From JAWLFI01 sp964627995 (lineage in GTDB: Bacteria > Bacteroidota > Bacteroidia > Chitinophagales > Saprospiraceae): a DNA stretch of 64,000 nt. The stretch spans positions 1-64,000 of the forward strand of contig CAZVLN010000001.1 of the NCBI GenBank assembly GCA_964627995.1. Direction: 5' to 3'. The notes beneath the pieces are model-generated. The model did no database searches. It was not told the origin of the DNA and saw only the letters and a list, made by a program, of their open reading frames with translations. This document shows, in pieces, positions 19,159-27,959 of the stretch. Positions within the stretch are counted from its first letter, which is position 1. Each line of letters begins with the position of its first letter. Made by a program: the position numbers and the translations under genes.

Positions 19159-19326
19159 TTTGCGTGAGGGATAGAAGCGGCAGGGCGGGCTGTAGGCGAC
19201 TAGTAGCCGTAAGGCGAGGAAGTGACCAGCGGAAACTCCCCGCAGCGATACGGATACTGACGCATGCAGTCTGAACTACGAGCGGATAGCCCGGCCCTTC
19301 CCATTATTTTGGGAAGGGCACGCCCA
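19159..19326 (-). repeat. Structured intergenic element, copy D (168 bp)
   Basis: Read on the minus strand it starts TGGGCGTGC, then a perfect 10-bp stem GCCCTTCCCA/TGGGAAGGGC (19294-19303/19310-19319), then CGGGCTATCCGCTCG-TAG-TTCAG, which aligns with the A/B linker (GCTAT, GCTCG, TTCAG), an internal region with weaker pairing including ACTG/CAGT around 19256-19270, and ends CTCACGCAAAA. The plus-strand phrases GCGTGAGGGATAGAAGCGG and GAGCGGATAGCCCG match an intergenic repeat I recall from other Bacteroidota genomes, for which I know no name or function. It lies between the sirtuin (+) and nrdA (-) 3' ends. The remainder of this spacer (19016-19158) is A/T-rich with nothing recognisable. Confidence 0.65.
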
Positions 19327-19332
19327 TGAAAC

Positions 19333-19368
19333 AAAAAAAAGACCCCATGAAATCAATCATAAGGTCTT
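19333..19368 (-). terminator. Intrinsic terminator of nrdBA
   Basis: On the minus strand AAGACC, a loop and GGTCTT form a stem (19339-19344 with 19363-19368), with an inner ATGA/TCAT pairing, followed by a run of eight T (plus-strand A run 19333-19340). Located 41 nt past the nrdA stop, correctly oriented to end the nrdB-nrdA transcript. Confidence 0.75.
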
Positions 19369-19408
19369 GAAAGTCAATGACTTTACCTATTCCGGGGAGG
19401 AATGTAAA

Positions 19409-21781
19409 TTAAGCGCCACACATTAAACAATCATCGTCCATATTGCAAGCTTCGCCCTGCGAAGATTCAGCAGATGGCGCCTCAACAGCTTTGGCCTTTT
19501 CGAACTTTTTCTGATGCTTTTCGCTAAGTGTAAACTTGATCGGATCGACGGCAGCTTTGGTTCTTAAATAATACATGCCTGTCTTTAAGCCCGATTTCCA
19601 CGCGTAGAAATGCATACTGGACAATTTGCCAAATGAGGGGTTCTCTATAAAGAGATTGAGACTCTGACTTTGACAAATAAATGCGCCACGATCTGCGGAC
19701 ATATCGATAATAACCTTTTGACTCATTTCCCAAACGGTTTTATACAAGTCTTTGATTTCCTGTGGAATATCGGCAATGTGCTGAATAGATCCATTAGCTG
19801 CCATAATCTCTTGTTTTAACTCGTCGTCCCAAAGGTTTAGCGCAATCAAATCTTTGAGTAGATGCTTGTTTACAACCACGTATTCTCCAGAAAGGGTACG
19901 GCGTGTATAGATATTTGAGGTGTACGGCTCGATACATTCATTATTACCTAAAATCTGGCTGGTTGATGCGGTAGGCATTGGGGCCAGTAGTAAGCTATTA
20001 CGAAGTCCGTGGTCAGCAATCTCACCTTTCAACGCGGCCCAGTCCCAGCGATCACTGGGTGCAACGCCCCACAAATCATATTGTAGGTTGCCTTTGCTCG
20101 CGGGAGAGCCCTCGTAGGTACTATACACCCCCTCGCTCTCGGCCAGGGCGCATGACTCGCTAAGTGCAGCGTAGTACATAGTCTCAAAAATATCCCGGTT
20201 CAATTTCCGTGCCTCCGGACTATCGAATGGGTAGCGCATGAGAATAAAAGCATCTGCAAGGCCTTGCACGCCAATACCAATCGGTCGATGCCTCATATTT
20301 GAATTTTCTGCCTCGGGAACCGGATAGTAATTGATATCAATTATTTTATTCAGGTTCCGCGTGACTACTCTTGTGATGTCATAGAGTTTTTGATGATCGA
20401 ATGTGCCGTCCTCTGTGACAAATTTGGGCAGTGAAATAGAGGCTAAATTACAGACCGCGACCTCATCGGGTGCAGTGTACTCTATAATCTCAGTACATAA
20501 ATTACTTGAGCGTATCGTTCCTAAATTGGACTGATTTGATTTCTTATTAGCGGCATCTTTATAAAGAATGTATGGTGTTCCGGTTTCGATCTGAGATTCT
20601 AAAATCTCAAACCAAAGCTCCTGAGCTTTTACTTGTTTTCGGGCGCGCCCTTCTTGCTCATATTGGTGGTATAAACGCTCAAACTCTCCGCCATGACAGT
20701 CGTATAGGCCTGGCGCTTCAGCTGGGCAGAACAGGCTCCACATTTCATCGTTTTGTACGCGTTCCATGAAAAGATCTGGAATCCACAGTGCATAGAATAA
20801 ATCTCGCGCACGCATTTCCTCTTTTCCATGATTCTTTTTGAGCTCGAGAAAATCATAGACATCGGCATGCCAGGGCTCCAGATATACGGCAAAAGCTCCT
20901 TTGCGTTTACCGCCCCCTTGATCCACATATCGCGCGGTATCGTTAAATACACGTAGCATGGGAACTATTCCATTGGACTGCCCACCGGTACCTTTTATGT
21001 ACGATCCCTTTGCTCTGATGTTGTGCGCGCTTAATCCAATTCCTCCGGCGGATTGTGAGATTTTCGCACAGCGAGAGAGTGTTTCGAAAATACCAGGAAT
21101 ACTGTCTTCGGTCATGCTTAGCAAAAAGCAGCTCGAAAGTTGAGGCCGCGGTGTTCCCGCATTGAATAAAGTAGGCGTGGCATGGATAAACCACTTTTCT
21201 GATATCAAATTGTAGGTCTCAATAGCTGAATCTATGTCGTCCCCATGGATGCCCACTGCGGCTCGCATGATGAGGTGCTGGGGGCGCTCTGTCACTTTAC
21301 CATCCATGCGCAGCAAGTATGACTTTTCTAGCGTTTTGAACCCAAAATAATCGAAAGCATCATCCCTGGAATACACGATACTTGAATCTAAAATATCCTT
21401 ATTGGCACGGATAACCGCTATGGTGTCGTCGCTAATCAAGCCTGCTTTCTTTCCCGTTTTCGGGTCGATATAAGCATGCAATTTTTCCATCGTTTTGTAA
21501 AACGACTTTTCGGTATTCTTGTGTAAATTGCTAATTGATATACGTGCAGCAAGATGCGCATAATCCGGATGGACGGTAGCCATATTAGCTGCCGTTTCTG
21601 CGGCCAAGTTATCCAGATCACTTGTGCTCACACCGTCATAAAGGCCCTGAATGACGCGCTTAGCAATCTCTATCGGCTTTACATGTTCTTGATTGAGCCC
21701 ATAGCACAACTTTTTAACCCGGGCGGTAATTTTATCAAAACTTACGTCTTCTCGCTTCCCACTTCTTTTTACTACTTGCAT
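19409..21781 (-). CDS. nrdA: Ribonucleoside-diphosphate reductase class I, alpha subunit
   Basis: 790 aa catalytic subunit making deoxyribonucleotides. An N-terminal ATP-cone (about 1-90, beginning MQVVKRSGKREDVSF) gives allosteric activity control. The barrel has redox cysteine SSCFLLSM, the radical site SNLCTEI with the N-x-C-x-E triad, partner cysteine EVAVCNLASISLP, and MPTASTSQILGNNECIEPYTSN. The tail ends in a C-x2-C pair (CLMC) for external reduction. The sequence resembles the eukaryote-like class Ia NrdA common in Bacteroidota. It follows nrdB by 24 nt on the same strand and is followed by a clear terminator. Confidence 0.97.
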   Translation of the reverse strand: MQVVKRSGKREDVSFDKITARVKKLCYGLNQEHVKPIEIAKRVIQGLYDGVSTSDLDNLAAETAANMATVHPDYAHLAARISISNLHKNTEKSFYKTMEKLHAYIDPKTGKKAGLISDDTIAVIRANKDILDSSIVYSRDDAFDYFGFKTLEKSYLLRMDGKVTERPQHLIMRAAVGIHGDDIDSAIETYNLISEKWFIHATPTLFNAGTPRPQLSSCFLLSMTEDSIPGIFETLSRCAKISQSAGGIGLSAHNIRAKGSYIKGTGGQSNGIVPMLRVFNDTARYVDQGGGKRKGAFAVYLEPWHADVYDFLELKKNHGKEEMRARDLFYALWIPDLFMERVQNDEMWSLFCPAEAPGLYDCHGGEFERLYHQYEQEGRARKQVKAQELWFEILESQIETGTPYILYKDAANKKSNQSNLGTIRSSNLCTEIIEYTAPDEVAVCNLASISLPKFVTEDGTFDHQKLYDITRVVTRNLNKIIDINYYPVPEAENSNMRHRPIGIGVQGLADAFILMRYPFDSPEARKLNRDIFETMYYAALSESCALAESEGVYSTYEGSPASKGNLQYDLWGVAPSDRWDWAALKGEIADHGLRNSLLLAPMPTASTSQILGNNECIEPYTSNIYTRRTLSGEYVVVNKHLLKDLIALNLWDDELKQEIMAANGSIQHIADIPQEIKDLYKTVWEMSQKVIIDMSADRGAFICQSQSLNLFIENPSFGKLSSMHFYAWKSGLKTGMYYLRTKAAVDPIKFTLSEKHQKKFEKAKAVEAPSAESSQGEACNMDDDCLMCGA

Positions 21782-21805
21782 GATTTCTTAATATTTTATT
21801 GTAAA

Positions 21806-22777
21806 CTAAAAGTCTTCGTCAGTCGAGAAGATTTTATCTTTCTGATCTTGCCCAACACCAGCTTTTTTATAATCCCCTACCCTTTTCTCAAAGAAGTTGG
21901 TTTTTCCTTGAAGGGAGATTAAGTCCATCCATGGGAATGGGTTCTCCACCTCAAAAAGCTTTTTGCAATTTAGACTAGAAAGCAAGCGATCCGCTACAAA
22001 CTCGATGTATTGACACATCAGTTCAGCGTTCATTCCTATTAAATTTACAGGAAGCGCATCAGAAACAAATTCCTTTTCAATTTCAACTGCATCAGCTATG
22101 ATTTTGCTCACGGTATCTTTGGAAAGCTGATTTTCAATATGATTATTGTAAAGCAAGCAAGCAAAGTCGCAATGCATGCCTTCATCTCTGGAGATGAGTT
22201 CATTGGAGAACGATAGTCCCGGCATCAAGCCGCGTTTTTTCAGCCAAAAAATACTGCAAAAGGAACCAGAGAAAAAGATACCCTCCACTGCTGCAAAAGC
22301 GATCAACCGCTCCTGGAAAGACCCTTCATCAATCCAACGCATAGCCCAATTGGCTTTCTTTTTCACGCAGTCCATGTTATCTATAGCATTGAACAAATAA
22401 TTTTTCTCCTTAGCGTCTTGAATATAGGTGTCAATCAAGAGGCTGTATGTTTCGGAGTGGATATTTTCCATCATAATTTGAAAGCCGTAGTAGAACTTGG
22501 CCTCGGTATATTGCACTTCATTGACCATGTTCTCGGCCAAATTCTCATTAACAATGCCATCGCTGGCAGCGAAAAAAGCTAATACATGTTTTATGAAATA
22601 CCGCTCATCGTCATTCAATTTATCATTCCAATCGGTAAGATCAGCAGACAGGTCAATTTCTTCAGCTGTCCAAAAGCAAGCTTCGGAATCTTTATAGTAT
22701 TTCCAAATATCATCGTGTTTAATAGGAAAAAGTACGAACCGCTCTGGGTTTTCCGTCAATAATGGTTCTTGACTCAT
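21806..22777 (-). CDS. nrdB: Ribonucleoside-diphosphate reductase class I, beta subunit
   Basis: 323 aa di-iron subunit that generates the tyrosyl radical. Iron and radical motifs of the R2 family are present: CFWTAEEIDLSAD, FFAASDGIVNENL, and MMENIHSETYSLLIDTYI, which contains the tyrosine aligned with the radical tyrosine of mammalian R2, plus EGIFFSGSF and RDEGMHCDFA. A tyrosyl-radical class Ia enzyme is therefore likely. First gene of the nrdB-nrdA operon. The 207-nt upstream spacer carries a -7-like box and a perfect palindrome, described separately. Confidence 0.97.
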   Translation of the reverse strand: MSQEPLLTENPERFVLFPIKHDDIWKYYKDSEACFWTAEEIDLSADLTDWNDKLNDDERYFIKHVLAFFAASDGIVNENLAENMVNEVQYTEAKFYYGFQIMMENIHSETYSLLIDTYIQDAKEKNYLFNAIDNMDCVKKKANWAMRWIDEGSFQERLIAFAAVEGIFFSGSFCSIFWLKKRGLMPGLSFSNELISRDEGMHCDFACLLYNNHIENQLSKDTVSKIIADAVEIEKEFVSDALPVNLIGMNAELMCQYIEFVADRLLSSLNCKKLFEVENPFPWMDLISLQGKTNFFEKRVGDYKKAGVGQDQKDKIFSTDEDF

Positions 22778-22856
22778 TTTAAGTTCATTTTGAGAAGGAT
22801 TAGTATCAATATAGATAGATAATTTTCGAATTAACAGTTTATTCGGATTGTAGTTG

Positions 22857-22914
22857 CAAATTTATACTAAAGAACTTTCTAATATGTACAAACTTATTAA
22901 CAGAGTGTTAATAA
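22857..22914 (-). promoter_or_regulatory. Candidate nrdB promoter with adjoining palindromic operator
   Basis: Minus-strand TAAATTTG (22857-22864) fits the TAnnTTTG -7 box and TTTG (22889-22892) could be the -33 element, though the 24-nt spacing is long. Just upstream sits a perfect inverted repeat TTATTAACA-N3-TGTTAATAA (22894-22914); the half-site TGTTAATAA recurs at 22962-22970. The palindrome would be centred about 50 nt upstream of transcription start, a position suited to an activator. It does not resemble the NrdR box. Regulator unknown. Confidence 0.45.
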
Positions 22915-22984
22915 CCTGAGCAAAAGTATAGGCTTATTGGGGGCAAGAGCCCATTACAAGATGTTAATAATAGTTAAAAAAAAG

Positions 22985-24250
22985 TTATGAACGAAAACCC
23001 AGCGCTCGAATGGGGTCGATTCTTCGAAGAAATAAAGTGGGTAATACCATAAACACCAGGATAAGCAGACTACTTAAGATATTGATCCAAAAAATTTTGA
23101 GCCAATCAAAATGAATGGGAGCATAAGCCAAATAATAACTCTCTTCATCCAAGGTGATCGGATGAAAAAAGTACTGGATTGCACACAAGCCTAATCCTAT
23201 GAGGTTACCAAAAAACAAACCGCGAAGTAAAATATAACCAGAATAGTGCAAAAAGATTCGCTGTAGAACCCCTTGGCTATATCCTAAGGTAGTTAATAGA
23301 CCCAGCATGCGCATTCGCTCAAAGATGAGTATGAAAACACCTGTGGCCATGTTGAGTATACAAATGGCAATCATGAGAAGTAAAATAATCTGCTCATTGA
23401 CCTTTTGTAACTCGAGCCACTGAAAAATGGGTTGTAGTCGCTGAGTTATAGAACGTGCCACAATATCCATTGGAACGATATCAAAATACACATACTTTGA
23501 AAACGCTTCTAATTGCTCAATATTAGATACAAAAACTTCAATTCCTCCTATTTGACGTGGGGACCAGCCTAAAAGCGTACGCAACTCTGGCAAAGGGACA
23601 AAAGCGAGCTTTTCGTCAAATTCCTGGATACCGGTGTGGTAAATGCCCTGAACGGTATACCGTCGGGGAATCTCTTTACCCTCTATAATGAAATATAAAA
23701 CAACTTGATCCCCTTCTTTCAGAGATAATCGACGAGCTGTAGTGCGTGAAATAATCGTATTGCGGCCCGACAATTCAAAATCCTGTAGTCCTAGATCTTT
23801 AGTATCTAAATAAGGTTCAAAGGCCGGCCAATTATATAAGGAATCCACGCCCTTCATGATCAAGCCCTCAATTTCCTTTTCCGTTTGTAAAATAGCTGAT
23901 AAGTGTGCGGTTCGATGAAAGTATGCGACGGGTTCCTGAAAGCTTCCTAATTCATTATCCGTGACTGATTCTTTTTCCAGATCCTTTAGGTCTTGTACCC
24001 ATTGCATGGTGTCAATTATGGGCACTTCCTGAAATTCGTGCGAATTGATCTGGGTTATATGAATATGGCCCCAAAAGCCAAACACCTTTTCACTGATTTC
24101 ACTTCGGAAGCCTTTAATAATGCAAACCGCAATAATCATTACACTTATACTCAAAGCTACGGCTGCCGTAGTAAGGCGTATAATGAAGCCAGAAAACGAG
24201 GCATGTTTTCTACCAAATGTTTTTGAGGCGATAAAAGAACTGACACTCAT
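22985..24250 (-). CDS. FtsX-like ABC transporter permease (LolC/LolE type)
   Basis: 421 aa. An N-terminal transmembrane helix (about 22-48), a large periplasmic MacB-like domain (about 50-275) and three C-terminal transmembrane helices (about 290-310, 335-360, 385-408) ending RRIDPIRALGFRS: the layout of LolC/LolE lipoprotein-releasing permeases and of the wider FtsX/MacB superfamily. The opening SFIASKTFGRKHASFSGFIIRLT is typical of Bacteroidota LolC/E-like permeases. No ATPase gene is adjacent (the FtsE-like ATPase at 46148-46834 is 22 kb away), so lipoprotein export is likely but unproven. Divergent from tyrS. Confidence 0.8.
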   Translation of the reverse strand: MSVSSFIASKTFGRKHASFSGFIIRLTTAAVALSISVMIIAVCIIKGFRSEISEKVFGFWGHIHITQINSHEFQEVPIIDTMQWVQDLKDLEKESVTDNELGSFQEPVAYFHRTAHLSAILQTEKEIEGLIMKGVDSLYNWPAFEPYLDTKDLGLQDFELSGRNTIISRTTARRLSLKEGDQVVLYFIIEGKEIPRRYTVQGIYHTGIQEFDEKLAFVPLPELRTLLGWSPRQIGGIEVFVSNIEQLEAFSKYVYFDIVPMDIVARSITQRLQPIFQWLELQKVNEQIILLLMIAICILNMATGVFILIFERMRMLGLLTTLGYSQGVLQRIFLHYSGYILLRGLFFGNLIGLGLCAIQYFFHPITLDEESYYLAYAPIHFDWLKIFWINILSSLLILVFMVLPTLFLRRIDPIRALGFRS

Positions 24251-24264
24251 GAAGACAAATATAC

Positions 24265-24292
24265 TTGAGAAAAAGGATTTATATTACCTTTG
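24265..24292 (+). promoter_or_regulatory. tyrS promoter (TTG -33 and TAnnTTTG -7)
   Basis: TTG at 24265-24267 and TACCTTTG at 24285-24292 are spaced by 17 nt, a good match to the Bacteroidota sigma consensus. Transcription would begin near 24300. This rules out the TTG at 24290 as a start codon (it lies within the -7 box) and supports the ATG at 24308. Confidence 0.65.
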
Positions 24293-24307
24293 AAGCAAAA
24301 GTCAGGC

Positions 24308-25585
24308 ATGAACTTTTACGAAGAAATGAAGTGGAGAGGAATGATTGATAATCATACTCCAAATATTAAAGAGTTATTTGAACAAGACCAGGTGGTTGGT
24401 TATATTGGATTCGACCCTACCGCCCCTTCCCTTACTATTGGAAACTATGTTCAGATCATGATTCTAAAGCTATTCCAGGAATCTGGGCATACGCCTATTG
24501 TATTGATGGGTGGCGCCACAGGTCGAATTGGCGACCCCAGCGGCAAGGATGCAGAGCGCCAGTTGAAAACTGAGGAAGAATTGGATGCCAATCTCAATTT
24601 CCAATATGAACAATTGTCAAAATTTCTCAACTTTTCGTCTGGCGAGAATAAAGCGATCTTAGTCAACAACCACGACTTCTACCGCGATATGAACGTATTG
24701 GAGTTTCTTCGCAAGGCAGGCAAGGTGCTAACGATTAATTATATGATTTCTAAAGAGTCTGTAAAAAATCGGATGGAGTCCGGAATTTCATTTACGGAGT
24801 TTTCTTATCAGCTTCTTCAAGCCTATGACTTCCAAATGCTTTATGAAAAGCAGAACTGCAAATTACAAATGGGTGGATCTGATCAGTGGGGAAATATTAC
24901 AGCTGGAACGGAGTTTATCCGGAAAAACATCCCTAATGCTGATGCCTATGCCTTAACCACTCCCCTTTTGACTAAGACAGACGGAAGTAAGTTTGGGAAA
25001 TCTGCAGAGGGAAATATTTGGTTAGATCCCAACATGACTTCGCCTTATGCTTTTTACCAGTTCTGGCTCAATACAAGCGATGCTGATCTTGCTAAGTTTG
25101 TCAAGTATTTTTCATTGAGACCCCGGAGTGAAATGGAGGAATTGATCCAACAGGTCGAGGTAGATCCGCAAGCAGTCAAAAGAGAATTGGCTGCCGAGCT
25201 TAGCTCACGCATACATTCGGAATCTGCATGTGAATCCGCCCGGGTCGTATCTCAATTTTTATTCAACAAAAAAGCAAAAGCTGCTGATGCTCAATCTTTG
25301 AAGAAGGCTGACTTGGATATTATTGCAAATGAAATTCCTTCTTTTACCATTTCCAGATCGGATCTTAATGACGAGATTTCTGTAGTTGATTTATTATCAG
25401 AAAAAACAAGTATATGCTCGTCAAAATCGGAAGCACGAAGAGCTGTTAAAGGGAATGCAGTCTCTATCAACAAACAAAAGTATACAGATCCAGATGCTCA
25501 AGTTGAAATAAGCAACTTATTACACGATCAATATATTTTAGTTGATAACGGCAAGAAAAACAAGTTTATCGTCTCAGTCGGATAG
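24308..25585 (+). CDS. tyrS: Tyrosyl-tRNA synthetase
   Basis: Charges tRNA-Tyr. I start at the ATG at 24308 (MNFYEEMKWRG, 425 aa); an in-frame TTG 18 nt upstream lies inside the predicted promoter. Class I catalytic core with GGATGRIGDPSGKDAER, YDFQMLYEKQNCKLQMGGSDQWGN for tyrosine/ATP binding, KFGKS in the KMSKS position, and a C-terminal S4-like RNA-binding domain (about 360-425; CSSKSEARRAVKGNAVSI). Oddity: the HIGH motif reads TIGN (DPTAPSLTIGNY). Asn at the fourth position is familiar in this family, but Thr for the first His is unexpected. Confidence 0.95.
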   Translation: MNFYEEMKWRGMIDNHTPNIKELFEQDQVVGYIGFDPTAPSLTIGNYVQIMILKLFQESGHTPIVLMGGATGRIGDPSGKDAERQLKTEEELDANLNFQYEQLSKFLNFSSGENKAILVNNHDFYRDMNVLEFLRKAGKVLTINYMISKESVKNRMESGISFTEFSYQLLQAYDFQMLYEKQNCKLQMGGSDQWGNITAGTEFIRKNIPNADAYALTTPLLTKTDGSKFGKSAEGNIWLDPNMTSPYAFYQFWLNTSDADLAKFVKYFSLRPRSEMEELIQQVEVDPQAVKRELAAELSSRIHSESACESARVVSQFLFNKKAKAADAQSLKKADLDIIANEIPSFTISRSDLNDEISVVDLLSEKTSICSSKSEARRAVKGNAVSINKQKYTDPDAQVEISNLLHDQYILVDNGKKNKFIVSVG

Positions 25586-25615
25586 TATGAAGGAGTCAAA
25601 CGGTTAGAATCCTAC

Positions 25616-26134
25616 TTACTCCTTGCTGAATTCTAAAGATACTGAGTTGATACAATACCTTAAACCTGTTGGCTCGGGACCGTCTCTGAATACGTGACCT
25701 TGATGACCGCCACATCTCGCACAATGTACTTCTATCCTACTCATACCCAGGGAACCATCATTTCTATAGGCAATAACTCCCTTTTCTACGGGCTTGTAAA
25801 AGCTGGGCCAACCTGTACCGGATTTGAACTTATGCTCCGAGTGGAATAAGTCCAAACCGCAACCGGCGCATGAATAAACGCCTTCTTTTTTTAGATCCCA
25901 ATACTCTCCGGAATAGGCGCGTTCTGTGCCTTCCTGCCGTAATACGCGATATGCTTTGGGACTGAGCTCCTCTTTCCAATCGGACTCGGGTTTATTAATT
26001 TGCTCAAGGCTTTTTTTAGGTTCTGTATCTCCAAATTCCTGCGGCAAATTGGATGAGCTCTCAGATTGTGAGAGGCCGCAGCTCCATACTAATGCCAGAA
26101 GCATAGAAGCAAGATAAAGATTAAGTAATTTCAT
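25616..26134 (-). CDS. msrB: Lipoprotein peptide-methionine (R)-S-oxide reductase
   Basis: 172 aa. A lipoprotein signal (MKLLNLYLASMLLALVWSC, cysteine 19) means it acts in the periplasm or outer envelope rather than the cytosol. The MsrB domain (about 45-170) has both zinc CxxC pairs (CAGC, CARC), GTGWPSF, HVFRDGPEPTGLRYC and the catalytic cysteine in RYCINSVSLEF. It reduces methionine R-sulfoxide in oxidised envelope proteins. Convergent with tyrS; follows a small membrane-protein gene by 2 nt. Confidence 0.93.
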   Translation of the reverse strand: MKLLNLYLASMLLALVWSCGLSQSESSSNLPQEFGDTEPKKSLEQINKPESDWKEELSPKAYRVLRQEGTERAYSGEYWDLKKEGVYSCAGCGLDLFHSEHKFKSGTGWPSFYKPVEKGVIAYRNDGSLGMSRIEVHCARCGGHQGHVFRDGPEPTGLRYCINSVSLEFSKE

Positions 26135-26136
26135 TT

Positions 26137-26613
26137 CTATCTAGTTTTATTACGGTTAGTGTTGTTGTTATTGTTTCTTAACTGGGCATCTCTTTTATTT
26201 GTAAAATCGACAATTGCCTTTACCGATGTGCCGATCGATAAGAAAACAAAAAAGGCTAAAGTAAGAACGATATAAATCGATTGATACGTCTGTGCTTCAT
26301 AAATACTTTTGCCCGATAATAGCCAGGCATATAAACCGCTGCATATCAGGAATCCGATGAACCCATAAATGGCACGTCCCCAATCTCGCCCGGAGTCCGG
26401 AGTAACCATGAGAATAATAGCTGTGAAAAAAGAATAGTAAAGAAGCATCGAGGCCGAAATCATCCATGGAAACAACTGGTATGTTTCCATCAAGCCTACC
26501 CAACCTAGAGACATCCCTATTGTTGAAATAATCACACTTAGGAGAAATACAGCTGTCGCCAGTGAAATGGGATCCTTAAGGATGGCTATAAAACGATCTA
26601 ACATTGAGTTCAT
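26137..26613 (-). CDS. Hypothetical membrane protein, about four transmembrane segments
   Basis: 158 aa from the ATG at 26613 (MNSMLDRFIAILKDP), which begins 7 nt after the rimO stop; a longer frame to 26673 would overlap rimO by 53 nt and is disfavoured. Hydrophobic segments lie near residues 17-37, 47-67, 80-97 and 110-130, and the tail is a polar, Asn-rich stretch (RNNNNNTNRNKTR). I do not recognise the family. Its position between rimO and msrB on one strand suggests co-transcription but no function. Confidence 0.7.
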   Translation of the reverse strand: MNSMLDRFIAILKDPISLATAVFLLSVIISTIGMSLGWVGLMETYQLFPWMISASMLLYYSFFTAIILMVTPDSGRDWGRAIYGFIGFLICSGLYAWLLSGKSIYEAQTYQSIYIVLTLAFFVFLSIGTSVKAIVDFTNKRDAQLRNNNNNTNRNKTR

Positions 26614-26620
26614 ATGCAAC

Positions 26621-27946
26621 CTAATGCAAAGCGTCAAGTAAAGGTTCTGCGTAAAGGTTAAAATCATCCGCATCTGTAATGAGGACGGTTGAAAAGTCCC
26701 CTACTCGCAAGAAATGTTTGTCGGCGGGAACCTTCACTACATTATCGACTTCATGAGAGTCTCTATATGTCCTACCGACAAAATAGTTAGACTCCAGGCG
26801 ATCCACCAGGATTTTTTGTTGAGTACCAATCAATTCCTGGTTTTTTTCAAAGTTAATTCCTCTTTGAATTTCCATAATCAATTGAGCTCGCTCTTCTTTA
26901 ATGTCTGCTGGAACATCATCTTCCAATTCATGAGCCAATGTATTCTCCTCATGTGAATATTTGAATACACCTAAGCGGTCGAATCGCTGATCCTCAACAA
27001 ATGCACATAATTCCTCGAATTCTTCCTCTGTTTCACCTGGAAAACCCACTAGCATAGTCGTCCGCAAAGCTAAATTGGGTACGTTTTCCCGTGCATAATT
27101 CAACAAATCGGTAGTTTCCTCAACGGTAATTTGTCGACGCATCCGCTTTAGCACAGAATTAGAAGCATGTTGCAGCGGTATATCCAAATAGTGACAAACG
27201 GATTCATTCCGAACCATTGCATCAAAAATTTCTCTTGGAAATTTGGTCGGATAGGCATAATGCAGTCTAATCCACTCGACACCCTCAACATCTGATAGTG
27301 CATCTAATAATTCGGGCAGTACTCTTTTCTTGTATAAATCCAAACCGTAATAGGTGAGCTCCTGGGCAATCAAGTTAATCTCTTTTACTCCAATACGCGC
27401 AAGTCCCTTAGCCTCCTCAACCAATTTTTCTATGGGTTGGGACCGGTGCTTCCCTCTCATGAGAGGAATTGCGCAGAAAGCACAAGTTCGATTGCAACCC
27501 TCTGAAATTTTCAGATAGGCAAAGTGTTCCGGGGTTGCAATATTTCGCTGTCCTAAAAGTTCGTGTTTGTAATCAGCTTCAAAGCGAGCGAGTAAGGCGG
27601 GTAGCTCCATCGTGCCGAAAAAAGCATCTACTTCTGGAATCTCGGCTTCTAAATCATCTTTGTATCGCTGCGAGAGACAACCTGTAACATAAAGCTTTTC
27701 AATGTGCCCCTGGTTTTTCTGCTCTGCATAATGCAAAATAGTATCAATAGATTCTTTTTTTGCTAAATCTATAAAGCCACAAGTGTTTACGATAATAATA
27801 TTCGCATCACTTTCATTACTCTCGTGATCAGCTTCTATTTCATTACCTCGAAGTTGAGTTAGGATTTCTTCAGAATCTACCAGGTTTTTTGAACATCCTA
27901 GCGTGATAATGTTAACTTTATCTGGAGTTAAGGTGTTTACTTTCAA
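26621..27946 (-). CDS. rimO: Ribosomal protein S12 methylthiotransferase
   Basis: 441 aa radical SAM enzyme that adds a methylthio group to the conserved Asp of ribosomal protein S12. The N-terminal MTTase domain holds three cluster cysteines (LGCSKN, NTCGF, TGCLS), the radical SAM domain has C-x3-C-x2-C (CNRTCAFC), and a C-terminal TRAM domain runs from about 380. RimO rather than MiaB is favoured by LGCSKNLVDSE and the SEGCNRTCAFCAIP context. Start ATG at 27946 is only 13 nt from the divergent start at 27960, so each gene's promoter must lie inside the other. Confidence 0.95.
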   Translation of the reverse strand: MKVNTLTPDKVNIITLGCSKNLVDSEEILTQLRGNEIEADHESNESDANIIIVNTCGFIDLAKKESIDTILHYAEQKNQGHIEKLYVTGCLSQRYKDDLEAEIPEVDAFFGTMELPALLARFEADYKHELLGQRNIATPEHFAYLKISEGCNRTCAFCAIPLMRGKHRSQPIEKLVEEAKGLARIGVKEINLIAQELTYYGLDLYKKRVLPELLDALSDVEGVEWIRLHYAYPTKFPREIFDAMVRNESVCHYLDIPLQHASNSVLKRMRRQITVEETTDLLNYARENVPNLALRTTMLVGFPGETEEEFEELCAFVEDQRFDRLGVFKYSHEENTLAHELEDDVPADIKEERAQLIMEIQRGINFEKNQELIGTQQKILVDRLESNYFVGRTYRDSHEVDNVVKVPADKHFLRVGDFSTVLITDADDFNLYAEPLLDALH

Positions 27947-27959
27947 AATATACTATTTA

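Noticed and set aside
24290..24307. TTG start for tyrS giving an 18-nt longer gene
   Set aside because: The TTG is part of a good TAnnTTTG -7 box, so it would not be in the transcript; ATG at 24308 gives the usual N-terminus.
25590..25624. Inverted repeat AAGGAGT/ACTCCTT between tyrS and msrB as a terminator
   Set aside because: Seven-bp stem with a 21-nt loop and no U-run on either side.
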